DNA of 64,000 nt from CAYWIT01 sp964458415 (GCA_964458415.1 CAYWIT010000001.1:1-64000), one strand, 5' to 3'. Counted from the stretch's first letter, positions 34,423-42,863 are shown. A program made the numbers and translations. The notes: generated by a model from the sequence alone, not told the origin.

Positions 34423-35972
34423 TTGATCCGTCGCAGCGGGATATGGAGCTGGGCCGCGCGCTTTTGGCGCAGGCAGAGGCGGGCGATGCCGTAACGGTCG
34501 AGCGTCTGCTGGCGGAAGGCGCCGAATGCTGGTGGCACAAGATCGAGCTGCTCTCCTCGCCGCCAACGGCGACAATCATGGATCAACGCGATATCAGCCG
34601 CTTTTTCACGCTTTCCCTGCATAATGACATGAAAAAGCAGAATATCCCGCTTTATATGGCGGCCTGGCACGGGCATGAGGCCGTGGTGGACGTTTTTTTG
34701 CAACGCCATGCCTATGACAGCGGTACGCTGACAACGGCGCTTTATGGCGCGGTGAGCGCGGGATCTTTGCCGATTGTGCAGAAGCTGCTGGCGGCTGGCG
34801 CCGATCCGCTGGCGGCTGACGGAATTATCCTGCGCAATAATCTGGAAGCCACGGCGGAAATTATCAGTGCCCTGATTGCGGTGGCCGATAAGGGGCAGGC
34901 GCTGGCAATTGTCCTGTCGAAAGAAAAAAAAGAGCTGGTTTTTTCCCTGCTGGGAGAAGACAGGGAGCTGGATCTGCGTCCGGCGCTCAAGGTGATATGT
35001 CAGGCGATGAATGCGCGCGAAAACGTCTGGAACCCGCAGGATCAGGGCTATTATCTGGACATGCTGCGGGTGCTTTTAGGCTTTGCCACAGGGCGCGGCG
35101 ATGATATGGGGCAACTGATAAACTATACGATGAAGCGGGCTGTGGTGGATCTGGCGGCGCCGGTCATTGATGTTCTTGTACGGGAGGGGTCTTTTGACAA
35201 AACGGTGCCGCAGCGCGTTCCGTTGCTCAATCTCGCGTTACAGACGGTTTCGGGACTGGTCGGGGAAAACCAGCGCGTGGCGGCGTATGACTATTTTTCT
35301 GTCGTGGAAAAGTTGCTGGAGAAGGGGGCCGATCCCAAGCCGTTGCTGTTCGAGGCGGCCGAGCTGGGGCATGTCAAATTTGCCCATCTGGCGCTGAAAC
35401 ATGGCGCCGATCCCCGCATGATGGCCATGCTCAAGGCGGACAGCATGATCTGGAAGGACGGCAGTCTCTCGAGCCTGACGGTCAGGGATGTTTTCTCTCT
35501 TGGCGTCATTGGCCTCTCGAACGACGAAGCGGATTTTCTGGCGGGCGGGAAAGACAAGCGGTCGGTTATGGGTCTGACCCCGGAATTTCTGCGTTTTTCC
35601 AGCGTCAAAACAAGGCATAGCGGTCTGGCGCTGGCTTTGATGTGCGGGGAGGGCGCGCCTGCGATAGAAGCGCTGCTGACAGCGGAAACACCCTTGCAGG
35701 CAAATGATTTATTGATGGCGGATCGGGACGACTATCGCGTGATTGACCATGTGTTGCGTGACCGCGCTTTGGTTAAAAAAATCATGGACAGCAAGAACTG
35801 GCATTTCCGTGCCGAGGAATACGAGCGTGTCTGGAATATCCTGCCGGTGGATGTGCAGAAGATATATGCGGAACAATACACCGAGACGGTGAACGTGCTG
35901 CGCAGCATACAGGATCAGCGGGATTTGCGCGCCAAAGCCGCGGCGCATAAAAATCGCTTCAAACTGAAGTGA
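34419..35972 (+). CDS. Ankyrin-like repeat protein (517 aa)
   Basis: The partner of the preceding gene. Ankyrin-type segments are clearer: A-G-D-A-V-T-V-E-R-L-L-A-E-G-A near the start, L-Y-M-A-A-W-H-G-H-E-A-V-V-D-V-F near 75, V-S-A-G-S-L-P-I-V-Q-K-L-L-A-A-G-A-D-P near 110-127, and E-L-G-H-V-K-F-A-H-L-A-L-K-H-G-A-D-P near 315-332. Between them are helical, less regular repeats. The C-terminus A-H-K-N-R-F-K-L-K echoes the preceding protein. Start at 34419 chosen for the ATGA overlap and GGAGG upstream. No secretion signal is visible; ankyrin proteins can be type IV effectors, but nothing here shows that. Confidence 0.7.
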   Translation: MIDPSQRDMELGRALLAQAEAGDAVTVERLLAEGAECWWHKIELLSSPPTATIMDQRDISRFFTLSLHNDMKKQNIPLYMAAWHGHEAVVDVFLQRHAYDSGTLTTALYGAVSAGSLPIVQKLLAAGADPLAADGIILRNNLEATAEIISALIAVADKGQALAIVLSKEKKELVFSLLGEDRELDLRPALKVICQAMNARENVWNPQDQGYYLDMLRVLLGFATGRGDDMGQLINYTMKRAVVDLAAPVIDVLVREGSFDKTVPQRVPLLNLALQTVSGLVGENQRVAAYDYFSVVEKLLEKGADPKPLLFEAAELGHVKFAHLALKHGADPRMMAMLKADSMIWKDGSLSSLTVRDVFSLGVIGLSNDEADFLAGGKDKRSVMGLTPEFLRFSSVKTRHSGLALALMCGEGAPAIEALLTAETPLQANDLLMADRDDYRVIDHVLRDRALVKKIMDSKNWHFRAEEYERVWNILPVDVQKIYAEQYTETVNVLRSIQDQRDLRAKAAAHKNRFKLK

Positions 35973-35975
35973 TGC

Positions 35976-36773
35976 TCAGGGCTGCGGCGGAGGCTGTTTT
36001 CTATGCGGGTTCTTGCTGACGAAGACTGTGCCATCCGCCTTTTGCTGCAGGGTTTGCGACAAGCCCAAATTTTCCGCCAGTTTGTTATAGGTGAAAACTA
36101 TTCTGTGCAGTATGCCGGTATCAACATCTCTCATTGCCGCGCTTTGCGCGATGAGGGCAGCCATGGCATCCATTTGTGATTTGCTGGGCGGCGTCTCGTT
36201 GCCTTCTGCCAGATTGCGGCGCGTGATTTCAAGATCGGCTGCGATGCTGGCAAGGTACAGGCGCTTGGCATCAACGGAAAAACCGGAAATTTTATTCTGC
36301 CGCCTTTTCGCATCGGGAGCGGCAAGCGCATCAAGGAATTCTTCAATCAGGGATGCAGTTTCGGTCGAGAAAAAATCCTTAATGGTTTCGGCATTTTCGC
36401 CGCCGACAATCAGTGCAGCCGCTGTCAGCCTGTCAACGGCAGCATCATCAAGCCTGCCGCGGAATTCATCCTCGACGGTTGCGGCGGTCATCAGACCCAG
36501 AATATCAAGATGGGTCACATAAAAGAGGGCGTCCATGATTTCGTCGTGTTGAGGCAGCAGATTGCGGGCGATTTCGGTCAGGCGCTCATGTTCTGCCTGT
36601 GCGGCGTCATCGGGGAGGATATCGAATTCGGAGTCCTGATCGAGGATGTCACCGGTCGCCTCTGGAAAGAGCGTGCCTTTATCCGGAAAAGAGCGGGGCC
36701 GGGGATCTTCGGCCGCGTCGAAAAAGAACTGCTTGAAGGAACGGTCAAAGGGCTGCTTTGGTTTCTGCGCCAT
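35976..36773 (-). CDS. Hypothetical protein (265 aa)
   Basis: Not recognised. A soluble, helix-rich acidic protein with several Asp/Glu-rich turns (D-D-A-A-Q-A-E-H-E-R-L, E-F-L-D-A-L-A-A-P-D-A-K-R). No signal peptide. The ATG at 36773 has AAAGGA upstream and is preferred over an upstream in-frame start. It converges on the second ankyrin gene (3 bp between stops) and lies 69 bp downstream of folA, with which it may share a transcript. Confidence 0.65.
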   Translation of the reverse strand: MAQKPKQPFDRSFKQFFFDAAEDPRPRSFPDKGTLFPEATGDILDQDSEFDILPDDAAQAEHERLTEIARNLLPQHDEIMDALFYVTHLDILGLMTAATVEDEFRGRLDDAAVDRLTAAALIVGGENAETIKDFFSTETASLIEEFLDALAAPDAKRRQNKISGFSVDAKRLYLASIAADLEITRRNLAEGNETPPSKSQMDAMAALIAQSAAMRDVDTGILHRIVFTYNKLAENLGLSQTLQQKADGTVFVSKNPHRKQPPPQP

Positions 36774-36842
36774 TATCGGGTTGTCCTTTCTGTGGTTTTC
36801 GATGACATAATACAAAAACGGAAAGGTCTTGGAAAGGAAAAG

Positions 36843-37370
36843 TTACGGTAACTTTCTTTCCAGCACAGTCAACGTGTAATCCGCCTCTTCTCCTGGGGCA
36901 GCGGGATGAAATTCCCTTTTGATTTCAATCCATTCATCGGGATTAAAGTCTGGGAACAGCATGTCTCCCGCGGGTTTGAGGTGGATGCGGGTCAGGTAAA
37001 AGCGCTGTGCCAGAGGCAGAGCCTGACGGTAAATCTCGCCGCCGCCGCAGACGAAAATCTCCGTTGCTGTGCTTTCAAGGGCGCGTTGTCCGGCAATTTT
37101 CAGGGCTTCCGCGAGGGAGCGCGTAACATGGGTGTCTGCACAGGCCCATTGCGGGTCGCGAGTTACGACGATATTGGGGCGCCCGGGCAAGGGCTTGCCG
37201 CCGAAAGATTCAAAGGTCTTGCGTCCGAAAATAACCGGTTTGCCGAGAGTGATGTTTTTAAAGGAGCGCAGCTCGGACGGAATTCTCCACGGCAGCTTGT
37301 CTTCCCGTCCAATGACGCCGTTATCGGCGATGGCGGCAATCAGGCAGATTGTCGGAGATGCGGCATTCAT
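36843..37370 (-). CDS. folA: Dihydrofolate reductase
   Basis: NADPH-dependent reduction of dihydrofolate to tetrahydrofolate. 175 residues with L-I-A-A-I-A-D-N-G-V-I-G, the K-L-P-W-R-I-P catalytic loop (the acid is Ser-Glu one turn later, as usual), G-K-P-V-I-F-G-R-K-T-F-E-S and the V-C-G-G-G-E-I-Y motif. Placed directly after thyA with a 4-bp overlap; ThyA produces the dihydrofolate that FolA recycles. Confidence 0.97.
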   Translation of the reverse strand: MNAASPTICLIAAIADNGVIGREDKLPWRIPSELRSFKNITLGKPVIFGRKTFESFGGKPLPGRPNIVVTRDPQWACADTHVTRSLAEALKIAGQRALESTATEIFVCGGGEIYRQALPLAQRFYLTRIHLKPAGDMLFPDFNPDEWIEIKREFHPAAPGEEADYTLTVLERKLP

Positions 37371-38161
37371 ACCGCGACGTCGCCCTTGATGGCGGGATGG
37401 GACTGATAATCCTGAAGCGCGAAGTCTTCATAGCGGAAGTCGAAAATATTTTTCACGGCAGGATTCAGCACCATGCGCGGCAGCGGGTGCGGTGCGCGCG
37501 CAAGCTGGGTTTTTACCTGTTCCATGTGATTGGTATAGATGTGCAGATCACCAAAGCTATGCACAAAATCTCCGGGTTGCAGTCCGGCTATTTGCGCCAG
37601 CATCAGCGTGAGCAGGGCATAGGAGGCGATGTTGAACGGCACGCCGAGAAAGACGTCGGCGCTGCGCTGGTAAAGCTGGCAAGACAGTTTTCCGTCCGCG
37701 ACGTAGAACTGGAACAGGCAATGACAGGGGGCGAGTGCCATTTTCGGAAGATCTGCGGGATTCCAGGCCGAGACAATCAGGCGCCGGCTGTCGGGATTGG
37801 TTTTGATGTCATGAACGAGGCTGGTGATCTGGTCGATCGTTCCGCCATCAGGGCAGGACCATGAGCGCCATTGGCGGCCATAAACGGGGCCGAGGTTGCC
37901 CTCCGCATCGGCCCATTCATCCCAGATCCGCACGCCGTTCTCCTTGAGATACTGGATGTTGGTGTCTCCCTTGAGGAACCAGAGCAACTCGTGAATAATG
38001 GATTTGGTATGGATTTTTTTTGTGGTGACCAGCGGAAAGCCGTCCGCAAGGTTATACCGTGTCTGATAGCCAAAGGTTGAAACCGTATCGACGCCGGTAC
38101 GGTTTTTTTTGAGCGTGCCGTTGTCCAGCACATGCTGCATCAGATCGAGATATTGTTTCAT
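37367..38161 (-). CDS. thyA: Thymidylate synthase
   Basis: Converts dUMP to dTMP using methylene-tetrahydrofolate. 264 residues, the standard length. Conserved R-T-G-V-D-T near residue 21, the catalytic Cys in L-A-P-C-H-C-L-F-Q-F-Y-V near 146, L-Y-Q-R-S-A-D-V-F-L-G-V-P-F-N and D-L-H-I-Y-T-N-H. First gene of the thyA-folA pair; the start has GGAGGGGAC just upstream. Confidence 0.97.
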   Translation of the reverse strand: MKQYLDLMQHVLDNGTLKKNRTGVDTVSTFGYQTRYNLADGFPLVTTKKIHTKSIIHELLWFLKGDTNIQYLKENGVRIWDEWADAEGNLGPVYGRQWRSWSCPDGGTIDQITSLVHDIKTNPDSRRLIVSAWNPADLPKMALAPCHCLFQFYVADGKLSCQLYQRSADVFLGVPFNIASYALLTLMLAQIAGLQPGDFVHSFGDLHIYTNHMEQVKTQLARAPHPLPRMVLNPAVKNIFDFRYEDFALQDYQSHPAIKGDVAV

Positions 38162-38201
38162 GTCCCCTCCGGAAGAAAGATGACATTAACATGAAAACTG
38201 G

Positions 38202-38236
38202 AAAAAGGCGCGACAGAATTTCCGCCGCGCCCTTTT
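38202..38236 (-). terminator. Terminator downstream of the chemoreceptor gene
   Basis: On the minus strand AAAAGGGCGCG pairs with CGCGCCTTTTT around a 13-nt loop, ending in T residues. It lies 18 bp after the chemoreceptor stop codon. Confidence 0.65.
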
Positions 38237-38253
38237 CTGAAAAAAGAAGAAGG

Positions 38254-39390
38254 TCATTTTTTCAGGAAGTTTCCGATTTCCTCTTCCAGCGTGGTGGCCA
38301 GTTTGCTCAATCCGCGGGCCGCATCCAGCGTTTGCTGGGCGACAGAGCCGGTTTCGTTTGCGGCTTGCTGGACGCCAGTGATATTGTGCGATACTTCCGC
38401 TGTCCCGGCGGCGGCTTGCTGGACGTTCTTGGCGATTTCGGTTGTGGCCTGCGCCTGTTCGGCAATCGCATGCAGCACGCTGCCGGAAATTTCATCCATC
38501 GTCGTGATGGTGTCGGAAATGCTGCGGATTGATTCTACAGCATTGGCGGTTTCGGACTGGATCCCTGCGATTTGCTTGGCGATTTCTTCGGTAGCCTTGG
38601 CGGTTTGCGAAGCCAGGCTCTTGACCTCGCTTGCCACGACGGCAAAGCCTTTGCCAGCGTCACCCGCCCTCGCCGCTTCAATTGTGGCGTTGAGGGCGAG
38701 CAGATTGGTTTGCTCTGCGTTCTCGGTGATCAGTTCAACCACCGCGCCGATTTTGCTGGCAGCGGTGCTCAGGCCCTGTACGGCTTTGTTGGCGATCCCG
38801 GCATCGGTGACGGCTTTTCTGGCGATGTCGGCAGAGTGTTTCACCTGCTGGCTGACGGTTGAAATGGTGTTTGACAGTTCTTCAGCAGCGGCAGCGACCG
38901 TTTGCACGTTGGTCGAGGCTTCTTCCGAAGCGGCAGCAACGGCCGTTGACTGGCGCGAGGTTTCCTCCGCTGTGGCCGACATTGATTGTGCCGCGGATTG
39001 CAGTTCGGTCGAAGTCGCGGCAACGGATTTGGAGACTTCCTGCACCTTCGCGGCCAGAGCGTGCTGGGCGGTTACGACGTTCCAGCTGACCATGGCGCCG
39101 ACGTAGAAGCCGCGGCTGTCGACAATAGCTGATGTATTCAGGTCCAGTTTTTCCCCGCCAAGGCTGATGACGGACTGGTAGGGCAGGTTTTTCGGGTCGC
39201 CGAGGATCTTGCGCTGGTGCGCGGGAACCTTGTGAAAAACGTCAATACAGGCGCCGAGAACCTGATCAGCCTTGATCGGCAGCAGATGCTCGATGGTTTT
39301 CAGCGTTTTCAGGCTGGTCTGGTTCAGGTAGTTGATTTTGAATTCAACCGGATCGCACATCATGATGTTGATGGGCATCAGATCCATCAT
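38254..39390 (-). CDS. Soluble chemoreceptor with N-terminal PAS-like domain
   Basis: A 378-residue methyl-accepting-type signalling protein without membrane segments. Residues ~1-110 are a PAS-like unit (M-P-I-N-I-M-M-C-D-P, Y-L-N-Q-T-S-L-K-T-L, F-H-K-V-P-A-H-Q-R); the rest is the long coiled-coil signalling domain with the hairpin tip A-E-Q-T-N-L-L-A-L-N-A-T-I-E-A-A-R-A-G near 220-240. It has no good ribosome site of its own; the ATG overlaps the stop of a short upstream frame (39387-39512) that carries the strong site. No che genes are nearby. Confidence 0.85.
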   Translation of the reverse strand: MMDLMPINIMMCDPVEFKINYLNQTSLKTLKTIEHLLPIKADQVLGACIDVFHKVPAHQRKILGDPKNLPYQSVISLGGEKLDLNTSAIVDSRGFYVGAMVSWNVVTAQHALAAKVQEVSKSVAATSTELQSAAQSMSATAEETSRQSTAVAAASEEASTNVQTVAAAAEELSNTISTVSQQVKHSADIARKAVTDAGIANKAVQGLSTAASKIGAVVELITENAEQTNLLALNATIEAARAGDAGKGFAVVASEVKSLASQTAKATEEIAKQIAGIQSETANAVESIRSISDTITTMDEISGSVLHAIAEQAQATTEIAKNVQQAAAGTAEVSHNITGVQQAANETGSVAQQTLDAARGLSKLATTLEEEIGNFLKK

Positions 39391-39512
39391 TTGTCGCAGG
39401 TTTTCGGGTCGCAGGTCATGATGTTGACCGGAACGTTGTCCAGCATTTTGCTATCAAGGCTTTGCGGCAGAAAACTGTTCCGGCGGTTGGTGACGGTAGC
39501 TGTTTTTGACAT
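39387..39512 (-). CDS. Short leader frame of the chemoreceptor gene (41 codons)
   Basis: Starts with ATG at 39512 behind AGGAGAGGAACAA, one of the best ribosome sites in the area. It encodes S-K-T-A-T-V-T-N-R-R-N-S-F-L-P then L-D-N-V-P-V-N-I-M-T-C-D-P, which is the same motif that begins the PAS unit of the downstream gene (L-M-P-I-N-I-M-M-C-D-P), and then stops. Its TGA overlaps the downstream ATG (ATGA). It is either a coupled leader peptide or the remnant of a first PAS unit lost by an out-of-frame deletion. Confidence 0.55.
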   Translation of the reverse strand: MSKTATVTNRRNSFLPQSLDSKMLDNVPVNIMTCDPKTCDK

Positions 39513-39702
39513 TTGTTCCTCTCCTGTAGGCAGTTCACAGGGTTAGTTGTATCAGCAGGCATCGCTTGATCAAAGTCAAATTGGTAAAAATATCATTATA
39601 TTTCAAATTGTTATTATATTTTAAAGGCGCCGTTTAAGTATTGTTTGGTCTCGGTCTGGCGCATGACTGGATTTATGCAGCGTCACATGCTATATTAAAG
39701 GT

Positions 39703-40057
39703 GTCAGGCAACTGACTATGGCGATAAACGTGCTGCGGAATAGGCGATACGGACCCGGGGGCGGTACCCGGCGCCTCCACCATAAAAAAGGTTTTGCTGC
39801 CAAGGAACAGGATTTTGGCAGCATCCGGTAGGGGGGCGAAACAGGATCGACGTGCGTAGTAAAGGTGGTTGCTTTCGCTCGGCATTGTACCGCCGTTATC
39901 GGGCTACTTTTACAAATGCTAATGACAACACGCCCGCAAGGGCAGAACTTCGTCTCGCTGCTTAACGTAGCCTGACAGGTTAGCATAAATTCCTTGACCA
40001 GTAATGGACAGGGTGGGGCGCGGGGCGGCCTAGCAACAGAACCGCCCCATTTTTTTA
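39703..40057 (+). ncRNA. ssrA: Two-piece (permuted) transfer-messenger RNA
   Basis: tmRNA rescues stalled ribosomes and tags the nascent protein. The gene is circularly permuted: the acceptor piece comes first and ends in CGCCTCC-ACCA (39772-39782) after a T-arm-like CCGGG/CCCGG, and the coding piece begins GGGGGCG at 39832, complementary to CGCCTCC with one G-U pair. A spacer between them contains the 9-bp hairpin TGCTGCCAA/TTGGCAGCA (39795-39823), probably removed by processing. The tag frame at 39918-39965 encodes A-N-D-N-T-P-A-R-A-E-L-R-L-A-A then TAA. The 5' end is approximate, set by a TATATT at 39691-39696; the 3' end coincides with a terminator stem (40022-40048). The adjacent sspB gene encodes the adaptor for tagged proteins. 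Confidence 0.9.
40022..40057 (+). terminator. ssrA terminator
   Basis: GGGGCGG pairs with CCGCCCC around a 13-nt loop and is followed by A and a run of T (40050-40056). Confidence 0.8.
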
Positions 40058-40151
40058 CCCCGTCTTTACCTTATGTATAAATGAAGAAAATCCATGACAG
40101 CGGCGGCTTGTCTCTTTACACTGTGTCAGACGAGCAGGAGCAGGAAAAGAT

Positions 40152-40649
40152 ATGTCGCGTAATAAAGAAGACGCCTTTCGTTATGACAGGATGGTAGAAA
40201 AGGCCTTGCGGGGCGTGGTGCGTCAGGCGCTGGAAGAGGTGATCAAGGACGGTCTTCTTGATGATCATCATTTTTATATTACTTTCTTTACCGATTTTCC
40301 GGGTGTCAAGATTCCGCAATATCTGAAAGACAGATATCCCGGCGAAATGACGATTGTTTTACAGCACCAGTTTTATGATCTGGAAGTCGATGACACCAGA
40401 TTTACCGTCATGCTCAGCTTTAACAATGTGCCGGAGCGGCTGACGATTCCGCTGGCGGCGGTGACGATCTTTGCCGATCCTTCGGTTAATTTTGCCCTGC
40501 AGTTCCAGCCTTTGTCCGAAGACGACGATGATCTGCATTTCGAAGCCGAGGAGCTGGACGTCGATAAAGAAGACAAGCAGCGCAAAAAAGGCGAGGTGAT
40601 CTCGCTCGATAGTTTCCGTAAAAAGGATAAGGACAAAGGAGAGGCCTGA
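40152..40649 (+). CDS. sspB: SspB-type ClpXP specificity adaptor
   Basis: A 165-residue alpha-type SspB that tethers ssrA-tagged proteins to ClpXP. The folded domain (residues ~10-120) includes H-H-F-Y-I-T-F-F-T-D-F-P-G-V, P-G-E-M-T-I-V-L-Q-H-Q-F-Y-D-L and S-F-N-N-V-P-E-R-L-T-I-P-L-A-A-V-T-I-F-A-D-P-S-V-N-F. An acidic flexible linker follows and the C-terminal G-E-V-I-S-L-D-S-F-R-K-K is the ClpX-binding tail. It starts 95 bp after ssrA, a fitting functional neighbour. The ribosome site is GGAGCAGGAAAAG. Confidence 0.92.
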   Translation: MSRNKEDAFRYDRMVEKALRGVVRQALEEVIKDGLLDDHHFYITFFTDFPGVKIPQYLKDRYPGEMTIVLQHQFYDLEVDDTRFTVMLSFNNVPERLTIPLAAVTIFADPSVNFALQFQPLSEDDDDLHFEAEELDVDKEDKQRKKGEVISLDSFRKKDKDKGEA

Positions 40650-40802
40650 AAAGGCTTTTCTGTGTCATGAGCCGTTGCCTTTCCGGCAGTTGCATGCTAT
40701 TCCGTAATGTAACGTCACAGAGGACTTTAAAAACAAGGCAAGCCGTTGCAAAGCGGCTGCGACATCGGGGTGTTCCCGCCACTTTCAACGAGGAGACAGA
40801 AA

Positions 40803-41657
40803 ATGAATTTCGAAAAATCGGGGCTTCCCCGCCATGACCTGATCGAAGACGCTTTCGATTTCAGTTATGCCAACATAATGGCGAATGAAAAAGAGGCGCT
40901 GAATGACTTTGCGCAGCAGATGGAAGGCATTCGCCTGCAGCATCTGGCCAATCTTGATATGGAGAAGCAGTCCACCAATATGAGTGATGACGATTATCGT
41001 CAGCAGAAAAAAGCGCTCGAGGACATGCATGAACAGCAGCTGAAAATGGGGCCGCAGCTGGTGCGTGAAGAGCTGTCCCGTATTTTTGAAATGCGGCGGG
41101 TGCGCCCGGCGCAGGAAATCACCCACAACGCGGAAAGCGTTGTGCCGGAAGTTATTTCTGCCTTGCTGCTGATCGACGCGATCCGTTCTCCGATTGACTA
41201 CCGCAAGGTCGAGGAAAAATTTGGCACCGGCGTTGCCGGTCTGGTCGCCAATCTGGTGCATATTGATGCCTATCCGACTGAGCGTGCGACGACATTGGGG
41301 AATGCCGATGCGAATGTCAAAAGCGCTTATCTCGCCCTGATGATTTCCGGGATGGGACAGATTATTGAACAGGCGGCGCAAAATCCGCTGCAGCGCCTGA
41401 TGTTCCCGCCGGGACAGGAAGACCAGATCCACACCAGCATCAAGCTGATGTGGGGCAACGATGCCAAGCTGGATGCGCGTGTTGTTGAAGTCTTTAATAA
41501 GGTTGCCGAAGTGGCTTCTTCCGATTATCGGCTGGAAGTCGATGGAAATGACATCCAGTTGGTCAAAGGCAGCTTCTCCGCGCCGAAGGGCCCCGATTTC
41601 AAGCCGAACGTTCCAAAAGGCCCCGGCGGCGGCGGTTTGGGCGGCGACGTTTTCTAA
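40803..41657 (+). CDS. Hypothetical protein with a weak HD/RelA-like segment (284 aa)
   Basis: Not firmly recognised. Residues 1-90 are helical and charged; residues ~120-210 contain V-I-S-A-L-L-L-I-D-A, V-E-E-K-F-G-T-G-V-A-G-L-V-A-N-L and A-N-V-K-S-A-Y-L-A-L, which recall the helical HD domain of RelA/SpoT-type enzymes but lack the HD metal pair. The end is a Gly/Pro-rich tail. No signal peptide. GAGGAG precedes the ATG at 40803, and a strong terminator follows at 41681. Confidence 0.6.
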   Translation: MNFEKSGLPRHDLIEDAFDFSYANIMANEKEALNDFAQQMEGIRLQHLANLDMEKQSTNMSDDDYRQQKKALEDMHEQQLKMGPQLVREELSRIFEMRRVRPAQEITHNAESVVPEVISALLLIDAIRSPIDYRKVEEKFGTGVAGLVANLVHIDAYPTERATTLGNADANVKSAYLALMISGMGQIIEQAAQNPLQRLMFPPGQEDQIHTSIKLMWGNDAKLDARVVEVFNKVAEVASSDYRLEVDGNDIQLVKGSFSAPKGPDFKPNVPKGPGGGGLGGDVF

Positions 41658-41680
41658 ACGGGCGTTCATGTAATATCGGA

Positions 41681-41718
41681 GAAGGGCGTGGAAATTTCCG
41701 CGCCCTTCTTTTTTTTTG
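41681..41718 (+). terminator. Rho-independent terminator
   Basis: Nearly perfect stem GAAGGGCG-T-GGAAA / TTTCC-G-CGCCCTTC followed by a long T-run; ends the transcript of the preceding hypothetical gene. Confidence 0.85.
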
Positions 41719-41833
41719 CAAAAATAGCTTTCTTTTCGCTGGACAGCGCGAATCGTTTTTGCAAATGTGTGCACCACACTGCCGTTTGGGGGCGGGAAAA
41801 AAGAATAGCCAAAATACAGAGAGGGAATTCGAA

Positions 41834-42058
41834 ATGATTATTTTCGAAGCGGGGAAAGTTGTACATTCAAAATGGCGTCAGGATCTTGATGCAGCCAAGG
41901 CAGAGATGGGCTTGATGCCTCCTGCATCACGGGTCTCCGTTCTCGTTTCGGGAAGAGCTCTGCCGCGCGGCATTTTTGCTCACGGCAATGATAATGACAG
42001 CGCTGCTGTTTTTCCGCCCGTTTCTTTCTCGTCCGTGCAGAAAGATATTGCGTCCTGA
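41834..42058 (+). CDS. Hypothetical small protein (74 aa)
   Basis: Not recognised. A short soluble protein starting M-I-I-F-E-A-G-K-V-V-H-S-K-W. GAGGG lies at good spacing before the ATG, and its stop abuts that of the convergent gene, which favours a real gene; nothing further can be said. Confidence 0.45.
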   Translation: MIIFEAGKVVHSKWRQDLDAAKAEMGLMPPASRVSVLVSGRALPRGIFAHGNDNDSAAVFPPVSFSSVQKDIAS

Positions 42059-42628
42059 TTACTTGCGGGGCGCAGGAAAGGCGCATTTCGGGTAGCGCAG
42101 GTCGTCGGGAGAGACTTGTCTCCATGTCTCTGTTTTCGAGAACAGGCCGAATTTACTGACAACCTTCAGTTCGTCGTCGCTGATCTGGGTGACGTTCATT
42201 TTAACGGTCATGTTCATGCCGCGCAGCTCCATGGTGCCTTGCCATTTTTTATCCGCGACCTGACGAAAATCCGTTTTGGGGGAATGGCCGCAGACCGAAA
42301 GGATGTCTGTCGTTGAAGGGGGTTGATTGTTTTCAAGGGAGAAAGACGTGGGCAGATTAAATTTTTGCCGCGGATCGCCAAAATAATCATAAATTTTAGT
42401 GTCGTTCGGATTGACCCAATAGATATAGCCGCAAACATTATTTTCCGCGCATTCGCGCAGGCTGATGACGGCGTCGAGATATTCCGTTTTCCACAGGGTT
42501 TCGGTTGACAGGGCGACTGGATTTTTGGGGAGAGGCGTGGCTTCAAGGGAGGGTGCCAGCGCGGCGCTGTTGAAGGCAAGGCTGAGGGGCAGGATTATTT
42601 TTCTCAGCTTGGCAGACCATTTGGACAT
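42059..42628 (-). CDS. Secreted DUF2147-like protein
   Basis: A 189-residue exported protein. The signal peptide spans about residues 1-30 (I-I-L-P-L-S-L-A-F-N-S-A-A-L-A). The mature part shows L-W-K-T-E, then C-A-E-N-N-V-C-G-Y-I-Y-W-V (the Cys-Gly-x-Ile-x-Trp motif of DUF2147), K-I-Y-D-Y-F-G-D-P, and a C-terminal strand pair ending T-E-T-W-R-Q-V. DUF2147 proteins are periplasmic or outer-membrane-associated with unknown function. Start at 42628 is chosen for the signal peptide and a nearby AGGA. Confidence 0.6.
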   Translation of the reverse strand: MSKWSAKLRKIILPLSLAFNSAALAPSLEATPLPKNPVALSTETLWKTEYLDAVISLRECAENNVCGYIYWVNPNDTKIYDYFGDPRQKFNLPTSFSLENNQPPSTTDILSVCGHSPKTDFRQVADKKWQGTMELRGMNMTVKMNVTQISDDELKVVSKFGLFSKTETWRQVSPDDLRYPKCAFPAPRK

Positions 42629-42863
42629 CACAATATATCCTGTTGTTAGATCAAAACAGATTCGCAGGGGAAACTGAAGCGGCATAATGTATCGACCGTT
42701 CAAATATCTGCGAAACAGGTTTATTCTTGTATCTATCTGTTTAAGCAGTGTATTTGCCTATTGTCAATTGGATGTATTAACGTCCGTTAATGCCATAAGA
42801 CAGACATTACCAATTTCTTAACCTTTCTATGTCAGTTTAAAGGTGGAGGTTTATGAAGGGGTT

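Noticed and set aside
39673..39986. Two minus-strand open frames of 70 and 98 codons
   Set aside because: They lie across the tmRNA gene, whose structure and tag frame explain the sequence.
42777..42790. TTAACG-TC-CGTTAA inverted repeat upstream of the pilus ATPase gene
   Set aside because: It resembles a CtrA box but the spacer is 6 bp, not 7; could still be an operator, but not counted as a CtrA site.
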